Shown: positions 9,724 through 19,113, counted from the first letter of the stretch. The stretch: DNA of 64,000 bases from Asanoa ferruginea (GCF_003387075.1 NZ_QUMQ01000001.1:7812001-7876000); one strand, 5' to 3'. Numbers and translations: made by a program. Notes: generated by a model not told the origin, from the sequence alone.

Positions 9724-10086
9724 ATGAAGCGAACCGCGATGACCACCACCGGCCTCGTGCTGGCCGGCCTGCTCGGCCTCGGCGACGTGATCAGCATCGT
9801 CGGCGGCGTCGACGGACCCCCGCTGGCCGTGCTGATCGCAGGATCGCTGCTCGGCGTCATCACGCTGGTCGGCGTCGTGCTCGGTTGGCGGGGCAGCCGC
9901 GCCGGCATCGTCACCGTGGTCGTCACCCGGCTGTTGTCGGCCCTGACCGCCGTGCCCGCGTTCTTCGTCGACGACGTTCCCGACGGTGCCGTCGGTTTCG
10001 CCGCCGTCGGTGTGGCGGTCACGCTGATCACGGTCGCGCTGCTGGCGCCGGCCCTGCGGCCGACCGTTCGCGCGGGGGTGGCGTAG
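9724..10086 (+). CDS. Small four-helix membrane protein, function unknown
   Basis: A 120-residue hydrophobic protein with four predicted membrane helices (about 8-25, 33-50, 58-80, 88-108). The ATG at 9724 has a perfect GGAGGA ribosome site. No recognised family signature. It ends 2 bp before the next gene, so the two form an operon transcribed away from the two-component system. It may be a target or partner of that kinase; this is inference from position. Confidence 0.7.
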   Translation: MKRTAMTTTGLVLAGLLGLGDVISIVGGVDGPPLAVLIAGSLLGVITLVGVVLGWRGSRAGIVTVVVTRLLSALTAVPAFFVDDVPDGAVGFAAVGVAVTLITVALLAPALRPTVRAGVA

Positions 10087-10088
10087 CC

Positions 10089-11480
10089 GTGGCCACCACC
10101 CTCGCTCCGACCCCGACCGCCGCTGTCCAGACCCGCGACCTGCGCCGCTTCTGGCGCTGGACGCTCGCGATCCTCGCTCCCCTGCCGATCATCGCGCTGG
10201 CACTCGAGATGCTCGTCGTGCCCTGGCCGGTGGGCGCCAACCTGGTCCGGGCGATCGCCGGCGCCGCCGACGCGCCCGGCCGGGCCCAGACCAGCCTCTG
10301 GCTGTCGCTGTTCTTCGCCATCACCGTGGTGCCGGCGACCGCGGCCGTGCTGTGGACCGCCCGCCGGGCGGCGCCGAAACTGACGCTCGCCGCCGGCATC
10401 CTGCTGCTGCTCGCGTTCTCGGCCAGCCTGGCCAGCAACGACCGGGTCGCGGTCGTCGCCGCACAGGCCGGGCTGGACCCGACCAAGGTCTCGGTGATCG
10501 ACGACCTGGTGCAGGCCAACCCCGCGATCGGCGTTCAGTTCCTGATCTTCCTGCTCGGTCAGACGGTCGGCTTCGTCCTGCTCGGCTTCGCGCTCTGGCG
10601 AGCCCGGGTGACACCCGGCTGGGTCGCGCTCCTGCTCGGGCTGTCCGGGCCGGCGCACCTGCTGATGCCCGGCGGCAACACCGGCGCCGCGGCTTCCTGG
10701 GCTCTCACGGCGATCGGGTATGCCGGTGCGTCGGCCGCCCTGCTCCGCACCCGGGACGACGACTTCGACCTGCCGCCCGGCGACACCTCGGCGGCATCGG
10801 GTGGGCGCGACGCGCGTACGACCTGGCGGTGGCTGCTCGCCCTTGCCGCCGTGCCACTGGCGCTGTTCGTGACCGTGTTCCGCTTCCAACTCCCCTACCG
10901 GGACAGCGACGCGCCGCGCGAGATCTTCGACAAGCTCGTCGCGGCCACCACGTTCGAGCAGGCCGCGCTCGCGATCGGCGGCGTCGTCGCGCTGACCGGC
11001 TGCGCCGGCGTCCTCGCGGTGGCCTGGCATACCCGGCGGCGGACGCCACTGCTCACCACGATCGGCCTGTTCCTCGCCGTGCCGGGCTACCTGGCACTGT
11101 TCGCCGGCGGTCCCTACAGTGACGCGCTGGCCTACATCACCGGGACGCACCCGGAGGTGGACCGCGAGGTGGCGTTCCAGCTCCACTCCGGACTCGCGAC
11201 GAGCCCGCAGAGCGACGCGCTCGGCCTGGTCTTCGTGGCCGGCCACCTGCTCGGCACGATCCTGATCGGAGTCGCGCTGTGGCGGGCCCGGATCGCGCCG
11301 ACCTGGCTGGCGATCGGGCTGATCGTGTCCCAGCCGATCCACCTGACCTCGGTGCTGACCGGTGTGCGCTGGCTCGACCTGATCGGCTGGGGCCTCACCA
11401 CGGTCGGCATCGCCTGGGCGGCGTGGCGGCTGATCCACACGCCCAACGACGAATTCGACCTGCCGCCAGTGCGGCGTTGA
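10089..11480 (+). CDS. Internally duplicated multipass membrane protein
   Basis: A 463-residue integral membrane protein built from two homologous halves, each with about five to six helices and a cytosolic end. Matching segments include QTVGFVLLGFALWRARVTP versus HLLGTILIGVALWRARIAP, WALTAIGYAGASAALL versus WGLTTVGIAWAAWRL, and the shared terminator TRDDDFDLPP versus TPNDEFDLPP (about residues 220-228 and 452-460). This indicates tandem gene duplication and fusion. No known transporter signature. The GTG start lies 2 bp after the upstream stop, so the genes are coupled. Function unknown. Confidence 0.75.
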   Translation: MATTLAPTPTAAVQTRDLRRFWRWTLAILAPLPIIALALEMLVVPWPVGANLVRAIAGAADAPGRAQTSLWLSLFFAITVVPATAAVLWTARRAAPKLTLAAGILLLLAFSASLASNDRVAVVAAQAGLDPTKVSVIDDLVQANPAIGVQFLIFLLGQTVGFVLLGFALWRARVTPGWVALLLGLSGPAHLLMPGGNTGAAASWALTAIGYAGASAALLRTRDDDFDLPPGDTSAASGGRDARTTWRWLLALAAVPLALFVTVFRFQLPYRDSDAPREIFDKLVAATTFEQAALAIGGVVALTGCAGVLAVAWHTRRRTPLLTTIGLFLAVPGYLALFAGGPYSDALAYITGTHPEVDREVAFQLHSGLATSPQSDALGLVFVAGHLLGTILIGVALWRARIAPTWLAIGLIVSQPIHLTSVLTGVRWLDLIGWGLTTVGIAWAAWRLIHTPNDEFDLPPVRR

Positions 11481-11551
11481 CCCGTCCGTCCCCCGCCGGG
11501 CTGACGAACGGCTGCTGACGATCGGCGGCCCGGCGGTTAGGGTTCGTGGTC

Positions 11552-14032
11552 ATGAGCGCGTCGCCCTACACGTTCGAAGGCGCGCGTGCGGCATTGCTGG
11601 GCACGTCGTCGGCCGCCCTCAAGGCGGTCGACGCGCTGCTCGGCATCAGCCTGGTCGCCGCGGGGCCGATCGGGGTGGCGACCGGTCACCCGTGGGTGTT
11701 GGCCGCATGGGGCTGGATCGACCAGAAGAACGAGCTGGTCGCGCGGCTCGACGACCTGGTCAACGGCGGCCGGACGGGGCTCGCCAAAGCGACCGGCGTA
11801 CGCCGGCAGCGGCTCCTGTCGGCCACCCACACCGCACTGGTGGCGGCGTCCTTCTTCGCGGTGCTCCGCGAGGAGCTCGGCCCGGTGTTCGAGGAGCTGG
11901 CGCTCACCGAGCAGGAGCAGCGCCGGCTGGTCGTCGGCACCGATGGTGCGACGCTCTACGCGGAGGCGGTCAGCCACCTGGTGACCGACGAGGTCGGGTT
12001 GCCGTGGGCGGGGCGCGGCCTGGATCGCAACATCGAGGAGCAGGTCCGGCCCTACCTCGCGCGGCTGGCGCAACGCACGTTCGCGTTCTTCGAGGGGCTC
12101 GCGGCCTGGACCGACCGGTTCGGCTTCGTCGACCGCCGCCGGTCGTGGCAGGGCGTCACAGCGCGGGCGGTCGACCGCTACCGGGCCGAATACCTCAAGC
12201 TGGCGGCCGAGATACCCGAGCTGGCGCTGCTCACGCTCGTCGAGGAGCACCAGGCGACGCACGACTCGCTGGCCCGGCTGGAGAAGCTCGTCGCCTCGCT
12301 GGCGCGGGCGGACGCGACCGTCGCGAGCTCGGCGATCGACGGGTTGAACACGGCGGTGCTGGATACACCGATGACCGACCTGAGCGAGATCGGCGACCTG
12401 ACCGCGGTCCGATCGCCCACCGTCGGGCGGGGCTACCTCGAACCCGCGTTCCGGTGGGCGGTCGTCGACCGCGGCTCGCAACCGGCCGACGAGGCCTGGT
12501 GGCGGGGACGCCCGCTGGAGACCGACCTGTCCGGCTTCCTCGCCGCGCACCTGGCCTCACCCTTGAGCGCCGAGCAGCCGCTGGTGGTGCTCGGCCACCC
12601 GGGCAGCGGCAAGAGCCTGTTCACCAAGGTGACCGCGGCGCGGCTGTCAGCCAGCGAGGCGTTCACCACCATCCGGGTGTCGCTGCGCGACGTCCGCGAC
12701 CCGTCGGCCAGCGTCTACGAGCAGATCGCGGGTGTGCTCGCCGACACCGCGCACGGCAAGGTCACCTGGCAGGCGCTGGCCGAGGCGAGCCAGGACCGCA
12801 CACGGGTGCTGCTCATCGACGGCCTCGACGAGCTGATGCAGGCGACCGGTGCGACCGAGTCGCGCTACCTGGCCGATGTCATGGAGTTCCAGCGGGCCGA
12901 GGCCGCGATGGGCGGCCCGGTCGCCGCGGTGGTCACCTCGCGCACGGTCGTCGCCGACGTCGCCACGATTCCGGCCGGGTGCCTCGTGGTGAAGCTGGAA
13001 GACTTCGACACCGCGCGGGTGACCACCTGGGTGGAGCGGTGGAACGAGGCCAACCGGGCGGCCGTCGGCCGCGGTGAGATCTTCCCGATCAATGCCCTGA
13101 CCCTGCTGCGGTACGGAGACCTCGCGCGCCAACCGCTGCTGCTCACGCTGCTCGCGATCATCGCCTCCGAGCGCGACATCCCGCCCGACGGCACCTCGGC
13201 CTCGCTCTACAAGCTGCTGCTCGACGACTTCGTCCGGCGCGAGCTGGCCCGGCCGGATGCCGAGGCCGGCCAGCTCTCGCCGCACGACCGGCGTACCACG
13301 GAGATCTGGAAGTTGGGCCTGGTCGCCTTCGGCATGCTCAACCGGTCGCAGACCAACCTGCACGAGAAGGACCTGGCCGACGACCTGCGCGCGCTGCCCG
13401 GCCGGTCCGCTCCGGCGGTGTCCAACGGCGCGCAGGCGGCCACCCGGCTCGTGGGCCGGTTCTTCTTCATCCACACCGCGGAAGCCGACGCGCGGGCCGG
13501 CGGCCGCAGCTACGAGTTCCTGCACACGACCTTCCGCGACTACCTGGTCGCCCACCACACAGTCGAGCAGCTCGGCGCGGTGCGGGCCGCCGACGACGAC
13601 CTGCTCTTCGCGCTGCTGTCGCACCGGCTGATCGCGGCCGCGGGTGCGCTGACGTTCTCCTTCGCCCGCGACCTGGCCTCCGACGCGGGCGCGGTCGCCG
13701 CGGTGTCGGAGAGCCTGGTGCGCGGCGCGCTGTCGAGATGGGACAAGGGGCGGTTCGCCGACTACGACCCGTCGAAGCGGCCCAACGTGCAGCGCGTCGC
13801 CGTCTACACCGCCAACCTGGTGATCATCCGGCTGGCGGTGGCGGGCGAGACTCCCGTACCCGTGGCGCGGTTCTGTCCTTCCGGGAGTGACGTCACCGAA
13901 TGGTGGCCGATGCTGGTCGGCCTGTGGCGGGCCGCCCTGCCGTCTTCCGACCTGTCGGCGTTGCTCGACGTGCTGGGCATCCACGAAGACCTCGAGCGCG
14001 CCCGCCGGCTGCGGCCACCAGCCCGTTCTTGA
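11552..14032 (+). CDS. NACHT-type STAND NTPase (bNACHT-like, possible antiphage protein)
   Basis: An 826-residue protein. A helical N-terminal domain (1-about 300) resembles the helical domains that precede bacterial NACHT modules. The NTPase has Walker A GHPGSGKS (348-355), Walker B RVLLIDGLDEL (418-428) with the NACHT-style small residue before the acidic pair, and a downstream PLLLTLLAII segment. The helical C-terminus (about 560-826) includes YEFLHTTFRDYLVAH, the NACHT-associated winged-helix end. No repeat sensor such as LRR or TPR is obvious. The ATG has a TAGGGT hexamer 9 bp upstream, suggesting leaderless expression. Related bNACHT proteins defend against phage; the defence role here is inferred. 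Confidence 0.8.
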   Translation: MSASPYTFEGARAALLGTSSAALKAVDALLGISLVAAGPIGVATGHPWVLAAWGWIDQKNELVARLDDLVNGGRTGLAKATGVRRQRLLSATHTALVAASFFAVLREELGPVFEELALTEQEQRRLVVGTDGATLYAEAVSHLVTDEVGLPWAGRGLDRNIEEQVRPYLARLAQRTFAFFEGLAAWTDRFGFVDRRRSWQGVTARAVDRYRAEYLKLAAEIPELALLTLVEEHQATHDSLARLEKLVASLARADATVASSAIDGLNTAVLDTPMTDLSEIGDLTAVRSPTVGRGYLEPAFRWAVVDRGSQPADEAWWRGRPLETDLSGFLAAHLASPLSAEQPLVVLGHPGSGKSLFTKVTAARLSASEAFTTIRVSLRDVRDPSASVYEQIAGVLADTAHGKVTWQALAEASQDRTRVLLIDGLDELMQATGATESRYLADVMEFQRAEAAMGGPVAAVVTSRTVVADVATIPAGCLVVKLEDFDTARVTTWVERWNEANRAAVGRGEIFPINALTLLRYGDLARQPLLLTLLAIIASERDIPPDGTSASLYKLLLDDFVRRELARPDAEAGQLSPHDRRTTEIWKLGLVAFGMLNRSQTNLHEKDLADDLRALPGRSAPAVSNGAQAATRLVGRFFFIHTAEADARAGGRSYEFLHTTFRDYLVAHHTVEQLGAVRAADDDLLFALLSHRLIAAAGALTFSFARDLASDAGAVAAVSESLVRGALSRWDKGRFADYDPSKRPNVQRVAVYTANLVIIRLAVAGETPVPVARFCPSGSDVTEWWPMLVGLWRAALPSSDLSALLDVLGIHEDLERARRLRPPARS

Positions 14033-14103
14033 CACCCAGCGCGCGCGAGACATAGCCTTCCGTCGAACTGACAGGAAACTTAACCGTTTCGCTGGAGGCT
14101 GCC

Positions 14104-16491
14104 GTGTATCGTCGCGCCCGTGAGGCTCTGTCCCTTGCCGCAGTCGCCGTCGTCGCCGGGGCCGGCCTCGTCGGCTCCCCTGCCAGCGCGGCTGCGGTGA
14201 GCCTACAGAGCGTGGTGCCCGTGCCCGCGTCCGTGCAGACCGCCGCCGGTGTCACCTACACGCTGCCGGCCGGCGCCACGATCCAGACCGCGGCCGCGGC
14301 CACCGGCATCGGCAGCTACCTGGCCGGGATTCTGCGGCCGTCGACCGGCTATGCGCTGCCGGTGACCACCGCGAGCGGCACGCCCACCAGTGGCATCGCG
14401 TTGCTGCTCACCGGTGCCGACTCAAGCGTCGGCACTGAGGGCTACCAACTCGACGTGACCGCGACGCTGGTCACCATCCGGGCGCAGACCACCGCCGGGC
14501 TGTTCTACGGCGTGCAGACGTTGCGGCAACTGCTGCCGGCCGCGGTCGAAGCTCGCACCGTCCAGCCTGGACCGTGGGTGGTCAGCGGGGGCAGGATCAT
14601 CGACCGGCCACGGTATGCCTATCGCGGCGCGATGCTCGACGTGTCCCGGCATTTCTTCGGCGTCGACATCGTGAAGCGGTATATCGACGAGATCAGCCAA
14701 TACAAGATCAATACGTTGCACCTGCACCTCTCCGACGACCAGGGCTGGCGGATCGTCATCGACGCCTGGCCGCGGCTGGCCACCGTCGGCGGCAGCACCC
14801 AGGTCGGCGGTGGCGCCGGTGGCTACTACACCAAGGCGCAATACAGCGACCTGGTCGCCTACGCCGCGGCCCGCCAGGTCACCATCGTGCCGGAGATCGA
14901 CATGCCGGGGCACGCCAACGCGGCGCTCGCGTCCTACGCCGAGCTCAACTGCGACGGCGTCGCTCCCCCGCTCTACACCGGCACCGACGTGGGGTTCAGC
15001 TCGTTCTGCGTGGGCAAGGAGGTCACCTACACGTTCGTGCGGCAGGTGCTCACCGAACTCGCCGCGCTGACGCCCGGGCCCTACCTGCACATCGGCGGCG
15101 ACGAGGCGCACAGCACCTCGGACGCCGACTACCGGACGTTCATGAACCGGGTGCAGCCGTTCGTCGCCGCCGCCGGCAAGACCGTGATGGGCTGGCACCA
15201 GCTCGGGCAGGCCGACCACACAGCGGGCCGGGTCGCGCAGTTCTGGGGCACGACCACTTCCGACGCCGACCTGAGCGCCGCCGTGAGCAAGGGCGACAAG
15301 GTGCTGCTGTCGCCGGCCAACAAGACCTACCTCGACATGAAATACAACAACCAGACGCCGCTCGGGCTGAGCTGGGCGGGGCTGATCGAGGTGCAGACGG
15401 CCTACAACTGGGACCCGGCGACGCTGCTTCCCGGCGTACCCTCGAGTGCGATCCTGGGTGTTGAAGCTCCATTGTGGGCCGAGACGCTGACCCGGCTCGC
15501 CGACATCGAGTTCATGGCCTTCCCCCGGCTGCCGGCGATCGCCGAGCTGGCCTGGTCGCCGCAGGCCTCGCGCAACTGGGACACGTTCAAGGTGCGGTTG
15601 GGTTCGCTCGGTCCACGATGGACCGTTCAAGGGATCAACTTCTACCGGTCGGCCCAGGTGCCGTGGGCCACCGCTCCCTCGTCCGACCGGGTCGAGGCCG
15701 AGTCGTTCACGTCGCAGTCCGGGGTGCAGATCGTCGCGGATGCCGCTGCGCACGGGGGCAACCGGGTTGGTTACATCGACAATGGAGACTGGATCGGGTT
15801 CTCCGGTGTAAGCGTGGCGGGCCGGACCGGCTTCACCGCTCGGGTCTCCTCTGGTGGGACGGGCGGCACGATCCAGGTGCGGTCGGGCTCTTCCACCGGG
15901 CCTTTGTTGGGGTCGGTCGCGGTGCCCAACACGGGCGGCTACGCCAACTACATCGACGTGAGCGGCAGCCTTACCTCCGCGGGGTCGGGGGCGCTGTTCC
16001 TGGTGTTCACCGGCGCTGGGAGCGGGTTGTTCGATATCGACTCCTTCGCCTTGACCGGGACTGCCGCTGTCAACCTCGCCCTCAACAAGCCGGCCACCGC
16101 TGACAGCCAATGCGCCGCCAACGAAGGACCGGAGAAAGCCGTCAACGGTACGACCAGCGGCGGTAACGCCGATAAATGGTGCTCCGTTGGTGCCACCAAG
16201 TGGTGGCGGGTGGATCTCGGGGCCAACGCTTCGGTGGGCCGGGTTGTCGTTCGGCACGCGGGGGCGGGCGGCGAGAGCGCGTCATTGAACACACGCGACT
16301 TCGACCTGTTGGCCAGCACCGACGGGGTCACCTGGTCGACGGTCGCGCAGGTGCGCGGCAACACGGCCAACGTCACGACCAGCACGTTCGGGCCGGTCGG
16401 GGCGCGCTATCTGCGACTGAACGTGTTGGCGCCGACGAGCACCGCTGATCAGGCGGCGCGGATCTACGAGTTCGAGGCGTACGCGACCTGA
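14104..16491 (+). CDS. Secreted beta-N-acetylhexosaminidase (GH20) with CBM6-like and F5/8-type C domains
   Basis: A 795-residue exported glycosidase that should release terminal GlcNAc/GalNAc from chitin oligomers or glycans. Signal peptide 1-29 (SPASA); GH20 N-terminal domain (about 32-165); catalytic TIM barrel (about 170-520) with HLHLSDDQGWR, the EIDMPGH strand and the catalytic Asp333-Glu334 pair in HIGGDEAH. A CBM6-like module (about 535-660, RVEAESF ... GYIDNGDWIGF) and a discoidin-type module (about 665-795, LNKPATADSQ ... WWRVDLG) follow, both likely carbohydrate binding. GTG start with GGAGG 7 bp upstream. Confidence 0.93.
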   Translation: MYRRAREALSLAAVAVVAGAGLVGSPASAAAVSLQSVVPVPASVQTAAGVTYTLPAGATIQTAAAATGIGSYLAGILRPSTGYALPVTTASGTPTSGIALLLTGADSSVGTEGYQLDVTATLVTIRAQTTAGLFYGVQTLRQLLPAAVEARTVQPGPWVVSGGRIIDRPRYAYRGAMLDVSRHFFGVDIVKRYIDEISQYKINTLHLHLSDDQGWRIVIDAWPRLATVGGSTQVGGGAGGYYTKAQYSDLVAYAAARQVTIVPEIDMPGHANAALASYAELNCDGVAPPLYTGTDVGFSSFCVGKEVTYTFVRQVLTELAALTPGPYLHIGGDEAHSTSDADYRTFMNRVQPFVAAAGKTVMGWHQLGQADHTAGRVAQFWGTTTSDADLSAAVSKGDKVLLSPANKTYLDMKYNNQTPLGLSWAGLIEVQTAYNWDPATLLPGVPSSAILGVEAPLWAETLTRLADIEFMAFPRLPAIAELAWSPQASRNWDTFKVRLGSLGPRWTVQGINFYRSAQVPWATAPSSDRVEAESFTSQSGVQIVADAAAHGGNRVGYIDNGDWIGFSGVSVAGRTGFTARVSSGGTGGTIQVRSGSSTGPLLGSVAVPNTGGYANYIDVSGSLTSAGSGALFLVFTGAGSGLFDIDSFALTGTAAVNLALNKPATADSQCAANEGPEKAVNGTTSGGNADKWCSVGATKWWRVDLGANASVGRVVVRHAGAGGESASLNTRDFDLLASTDGVTWSTVAQVRGNTANVTTSTFGPVGARYLRLNVLAPTSTADQAARIYEFEAYAT

Positions 16492-16530
16492 TCCGGCTTT
16501 CTGTCGGAGGGTGGCGATAGCTTCTCCTCC

Positions 16531-17009
16531 ATGCAGGACGACTCGACCCGTTCCTCCTATGACACCGTGGCGGCGGGCTATTCCGCGCTGTTCGTCGACG
16601 ACCTGCCCGGCGAGCCGGTGGTCAAGCGGAGCCTGCTGGTTCGCCTCGCTGGTGGCCCACGGGCCGATAGCCGATGTCGGATGCGGGCCGGGGCACGTGA
16701 CGGCGTTCCTGCGTGGCGCGGGTCTGGACGCGTTCGGGGTCGACCTCTCGCCCGGCATGGTCGCGCAGGCCCGGGGCTTTCGCTGCCTCCCGCAGCTTGG
16801 CCGACCTCAACGCCTGGTTCTCGACGATCCACATCCCCGATCCGGCGCTGCCCGGCGTGCTGGCCGAGTTCCACCGCCGTCGCCCGGAAACCGTCGCCGC
16901 GCTGCTGACCGACGCCGGGTTCCATGTCCTGCTGACCACCGTCCACGAGCCGTCGGCCGCTGAGCCGGGGCGGCAGGCGGCCTATCTGATCGCCACGAAG
17001 GAGCCCTGA
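16531..17009 (+). pseudogene. Decayed SAM-dependent class I methyltransferase
   Basis: Pieces of one methyltransferase appear in all three plus-strand frames. The first frame, from the ATG at 16531, gives RSSYDTVAAGYSALFVDDL. The second (about 16650-16780) gives motif I VGCGPGHVTAFLRG and FGVDLSPGMVAQARG. The third (about 16790-17009) gives WFSTIHIPDPALPGVLAEFHR then RRRPETVAALLTDAGF. At least two frameshifts are needed, and the joint after LAEFHR lacks the roughly 30 residues expected between these motifs, so a deletion is also likely. A TAGCTT hexamer 7 bp before the ATG looks like a remnant promoter. The product should be inactive. Confidence 0.75.
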
Positions 17010-17011
17010 GC

Positions 17012-17581
17012 ATGCGCAACCTGGTCGCGTTGGTGTTCAACTACTCGCTCGACGGCCTGATCGCCGACGAGGGCACCGACTTCTGGAAGTTCTGCTTCGA
17101 ACTGCTCGACGAGCAGGGTGGTCCCGACGACGACGAGGAGACGATCGACCTTCTCCAGAACGCGTCCGCGCACGTCATGGGCCGCACGGCCTACGAGGGC
17201 ATGGCCGCCAACCTCCCGGGCCGCGACGACCCGTGGGCCAGGATCCTCAACGCCGGGCACAAGGTCGTCTTCTCCGAGACTCTGCCGACCCCCGCGTGGG
17301 CCAACACCACGGTTGTCTCCGGCGACACGACGGCGGAGATCGGCAAGCTGAGGCAGGGCGGCGACGGCCACATCGTGGTCTGGGGCGGCGTCCGCCTGTG
17401 GCGTTCGCTGATGCGGCTCGACCTGATCGACGAGTGGCGCCTGAGCATGTATCCCTACGTCACCGGCGTGGGCACCCGACTGTTCGACGCAGACCCCAAG
17501 TCCTACCGGCTCGACCTGGTCTCGAGCATGGGCAAGAGCAACGGGATCCTCGAGCTGCACTACCGGCGGCACCGGCCTTAG
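17012..17581 (+). CDS. RibD/dihydrofolate-reductase-like NADPH reductase
   Basis: A 189-residue single-domain protein of the RibD C-terminal/DHFR-like family, common in actinomycetes and seldom characterised. It has the N-terminal NYSLDGLIAD substrate loop, HVMGRTAYEGMA, KVVFSETL, the nucleotide-binding HIVVWGGVRLWRSL and a C-terminal YPYVTGVGTRLF. It probably reduces a pterin-, flavin-like or carbonyl substrate with NADPH. It starts 2 bp after the decayed methyltransferase with a clear GGAG ribosome site. Its stop overlaps that of the convergent LCP gene by 4 bp. Confidence 0.8.
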   Translation: MRNLVALVFNYSLDGLIADEGTDFWKFCFELLDEQGGPDDDEETIDLLQNASAHVMGRTAYEGMAANLPGRDDPWARILNAGHKVVFSETLPTPAWANTTVVSGDTTAEIGKLRQGGDGHIVVWGGVRLWRSLMRLDLIDEWRLSMYPYVTGVGTRLFDADPKSYRLDLVSSMGKSNGILELHYRRHRP

Positions 17582-18549
17582 GACTTGGCGGTCAGATACT
17601 GCTGCATGGTGTCGTCGGCGACCGCCTGGAAGAGGGCTTTGGCCTTGGTGCTGTCGGAGAGCACGACGCTCTGGCCGTCGCGGGTGCCGGTGCCTGAGGT
17701 CGGGGTGCCCATGAAGGTCAGGTCGGCGCTGCGCAGGTCGCGCAGCTGGAGCGCCGTGTCGACCACGTCGAAGTCCTTGTCGACGGTGAGCGAGCGGGTG
17801 GCCGCCTGGAGGAAGCCATTGAGCTTCACCGGGTTGGCCAGCGTGCCGGCGCTCGCGGCCTTGTCCAGCAGGGCTTGCAGGAACTCCCGCTGGTGGCGCT
17901 CGCGGCTGAAGTCACCGTCGGCGAACTGGTAGCGCTGCCGCACATAGTCGAGCGCCTCGGCACCGGTCAGGTGCTGGGTGCCCTTCTTGAACGTGCGGTA
18001 GGGCGGGTGGATCGACTTGATGGTCTTCTCGATCTTCAGATCGACACCACCGAGGGCGTCCACCACCTGCGCGAACCCGGCGAAGTCGATCAGCGCCACG
18101 TGGTCGATGTGCACGCCGGTGAAGGTCTCCACGGTCTGCACCGTGAGCGGCGTGCCGCCCCAGGCGTAGGCCGCGTTGATCTTCGCCATGGTGTTGCCGT
18201 GCTGGCCGTCGGGCGAGGTCGGCACAAAGACCCAGGTATCCCGCGGAATCGAGATGACCTCGGCCTTCTTGTGATCGGCGTCGACGTGCAACACCATGAT
18301 CGTGTCTGTACGCGAGTCGGTGGTCTTGTCCGGGTCGCGCGAGTCGCTGCCGAGCAGCAACACGTTCATCGCGCCCTGCACGACCGGCGTCGGGCGGCTG
18401 GATTCGGGCACCCCGGCGAAAGCGTCGGTCCGGGACAGGTGGCCGTTGAGCGACCGCCCGTAGGCCCAGGCCGCGACACCCCCGCCAGCGCCCAGCACCA
18501 GCAGCGTCGCCAACACGCCGATCAAAATCCGTCGTGATCTCCGCCGCAC
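17578..18549 (-). CDS. LytR-CpsA-Psr (LCP) family glycopolymer transferase
   Basis: A 323-residue membrane-anchored LCP protein. A short Arg-rich cytoplasmic start (VRRRSRR) precedes one TM helix (about 8-32); the extracellular catalytic domain follows with LLGSDSRDP, SRTDTIMVLHV, VISIPRDTWV and RQRYQFADGDFSRERHQ. The acidic and Arg residues bind polyprenyl pyrophosphate and Mg2+. The family attaches teichoic acid, arabinogalactan or other anionic polymers to peptidoglycan. The GTG at 18549 was chosen because it sits directly before the TM; an in-frame reading reaches 18795 but has no LCP character. Confidence 0.88.
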   Translation of the reverse strand: MRRRSRRILIGVLATLLVLGAGGGVAAWAYGRSLNGHLSRTDAFAGVPESSRPTPVVQGAMNVLLLGSDSRDPDKTTDSRTDTIMVLHVDADHKKAEVISIPRDTWVFVPTSPDGQHGNTMAKINAAYAWGGTPLTVQTVETFTGVHIDHVALIDFAGFAQVVDALGGVDLKIEKTIKSIHPPYRTFKKGTQHLTGAEALDYVRQRYQFADGDFSRERHQREFLQALLDKAASAGTLANPVKLNGFLQAATRSLTVDKDFDVVDTALQLRDLRSADLTFMGTPTSGTGTRDGQSVVLSDSTKAKALFQAVADDTMQQYLTAKS

Positions 18550-19113
18550 CAGCTCAGCCCATCCGTCAGCCGGCGACCACCGCGGACACCGTGCGACATC
18601 GACGCTAGGTGTCGATCCTGTGCGGCACCTTGGCGCTAGCGGACGGTCACCTGGGACGCCACGGCCCCAAGCACGCCCGAGAAGGGGTTGTTTGTCCGGA
18701 ATATTCGCATCATCAGGTGGAAAACCCTGACGCAGCCAGGCATCGGCCTGCCGAATAGATGCTGAATTGTGTCGAACCTTGGCGCCGGCTGACATCGAAC
18801 CCGGGCCTGCGGAAAGCGGGAAACGGCTACTGCAGCGACGACGTCGCGGTGTAAGTCACGCGGTAGGACCCGACGCCGTCATCGTCGACGAACCTGAGGG
18901 CGCAACCGCCCCGTGCGTTGTCGGGCGGCGTGCCCGCCCGACATGCCGCCTTCGCGGTCTGACAGCAGTCCTTTCCCTGGATCTCCCGCACGGCCGCCGC
19001 CCGACGGCGGAAGCCGCGCGTTGACGTGAACGTTCCGCCGGGTGGCGGGGATTGAGGGTCGCTACCTCGCCGCGGGCGGGCGAACGGCCGGAATGGGCTC
19101 TACAGTGCCGGGC
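18550..19113. other. Intergenic region, 564 bp, mostly without recognisable genes
   Basis: This gap separates the LCP gene from the VOC-type gene. The LCP promoter should lie in 18550-18800, but no convincing -35/-10 pair stands out. A short minus-strand reading frame at 18827-18991 has a coding-like composition and is listed separately. A TACAGT hexamer at 19101-19106 precedes the VOC-type gene. I see no repeats, RNA gene or hairpin of note. Confidence 0.4.
18827..18991 (-). CDS. Possible 54-residue Cys-containing peptide or gene remnant
   Basis: A GTG-initiated frame of 54 codons on the minus strand. The sequence has a coding look: four cysteines (DCCQTAKAAC ... GGC) and a final RFVDDDGVGSYRVTYTATSS that reads like a beta-strand pair of a secreted domain. 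No ribosome site is visible at the GTG, the frame continues upstream without a better start, and there is no signal peptide. It may be the 3' remnant of a lost exported protein rather than a live gene. Confidence 0.25.
   Translation of the reverse strand: MREIQGKDCCQTAKAACRAGTPPDNARGGCALRFVDDDGVGSYRVTYTATSSLQ

Noticed and set aside
14104-16491. Chitinase (GH18/GH19)
   Set aside because: The HIGGDEAH Asp-Glu pair and N-terminal domain identify GH20 hexosaminidase.
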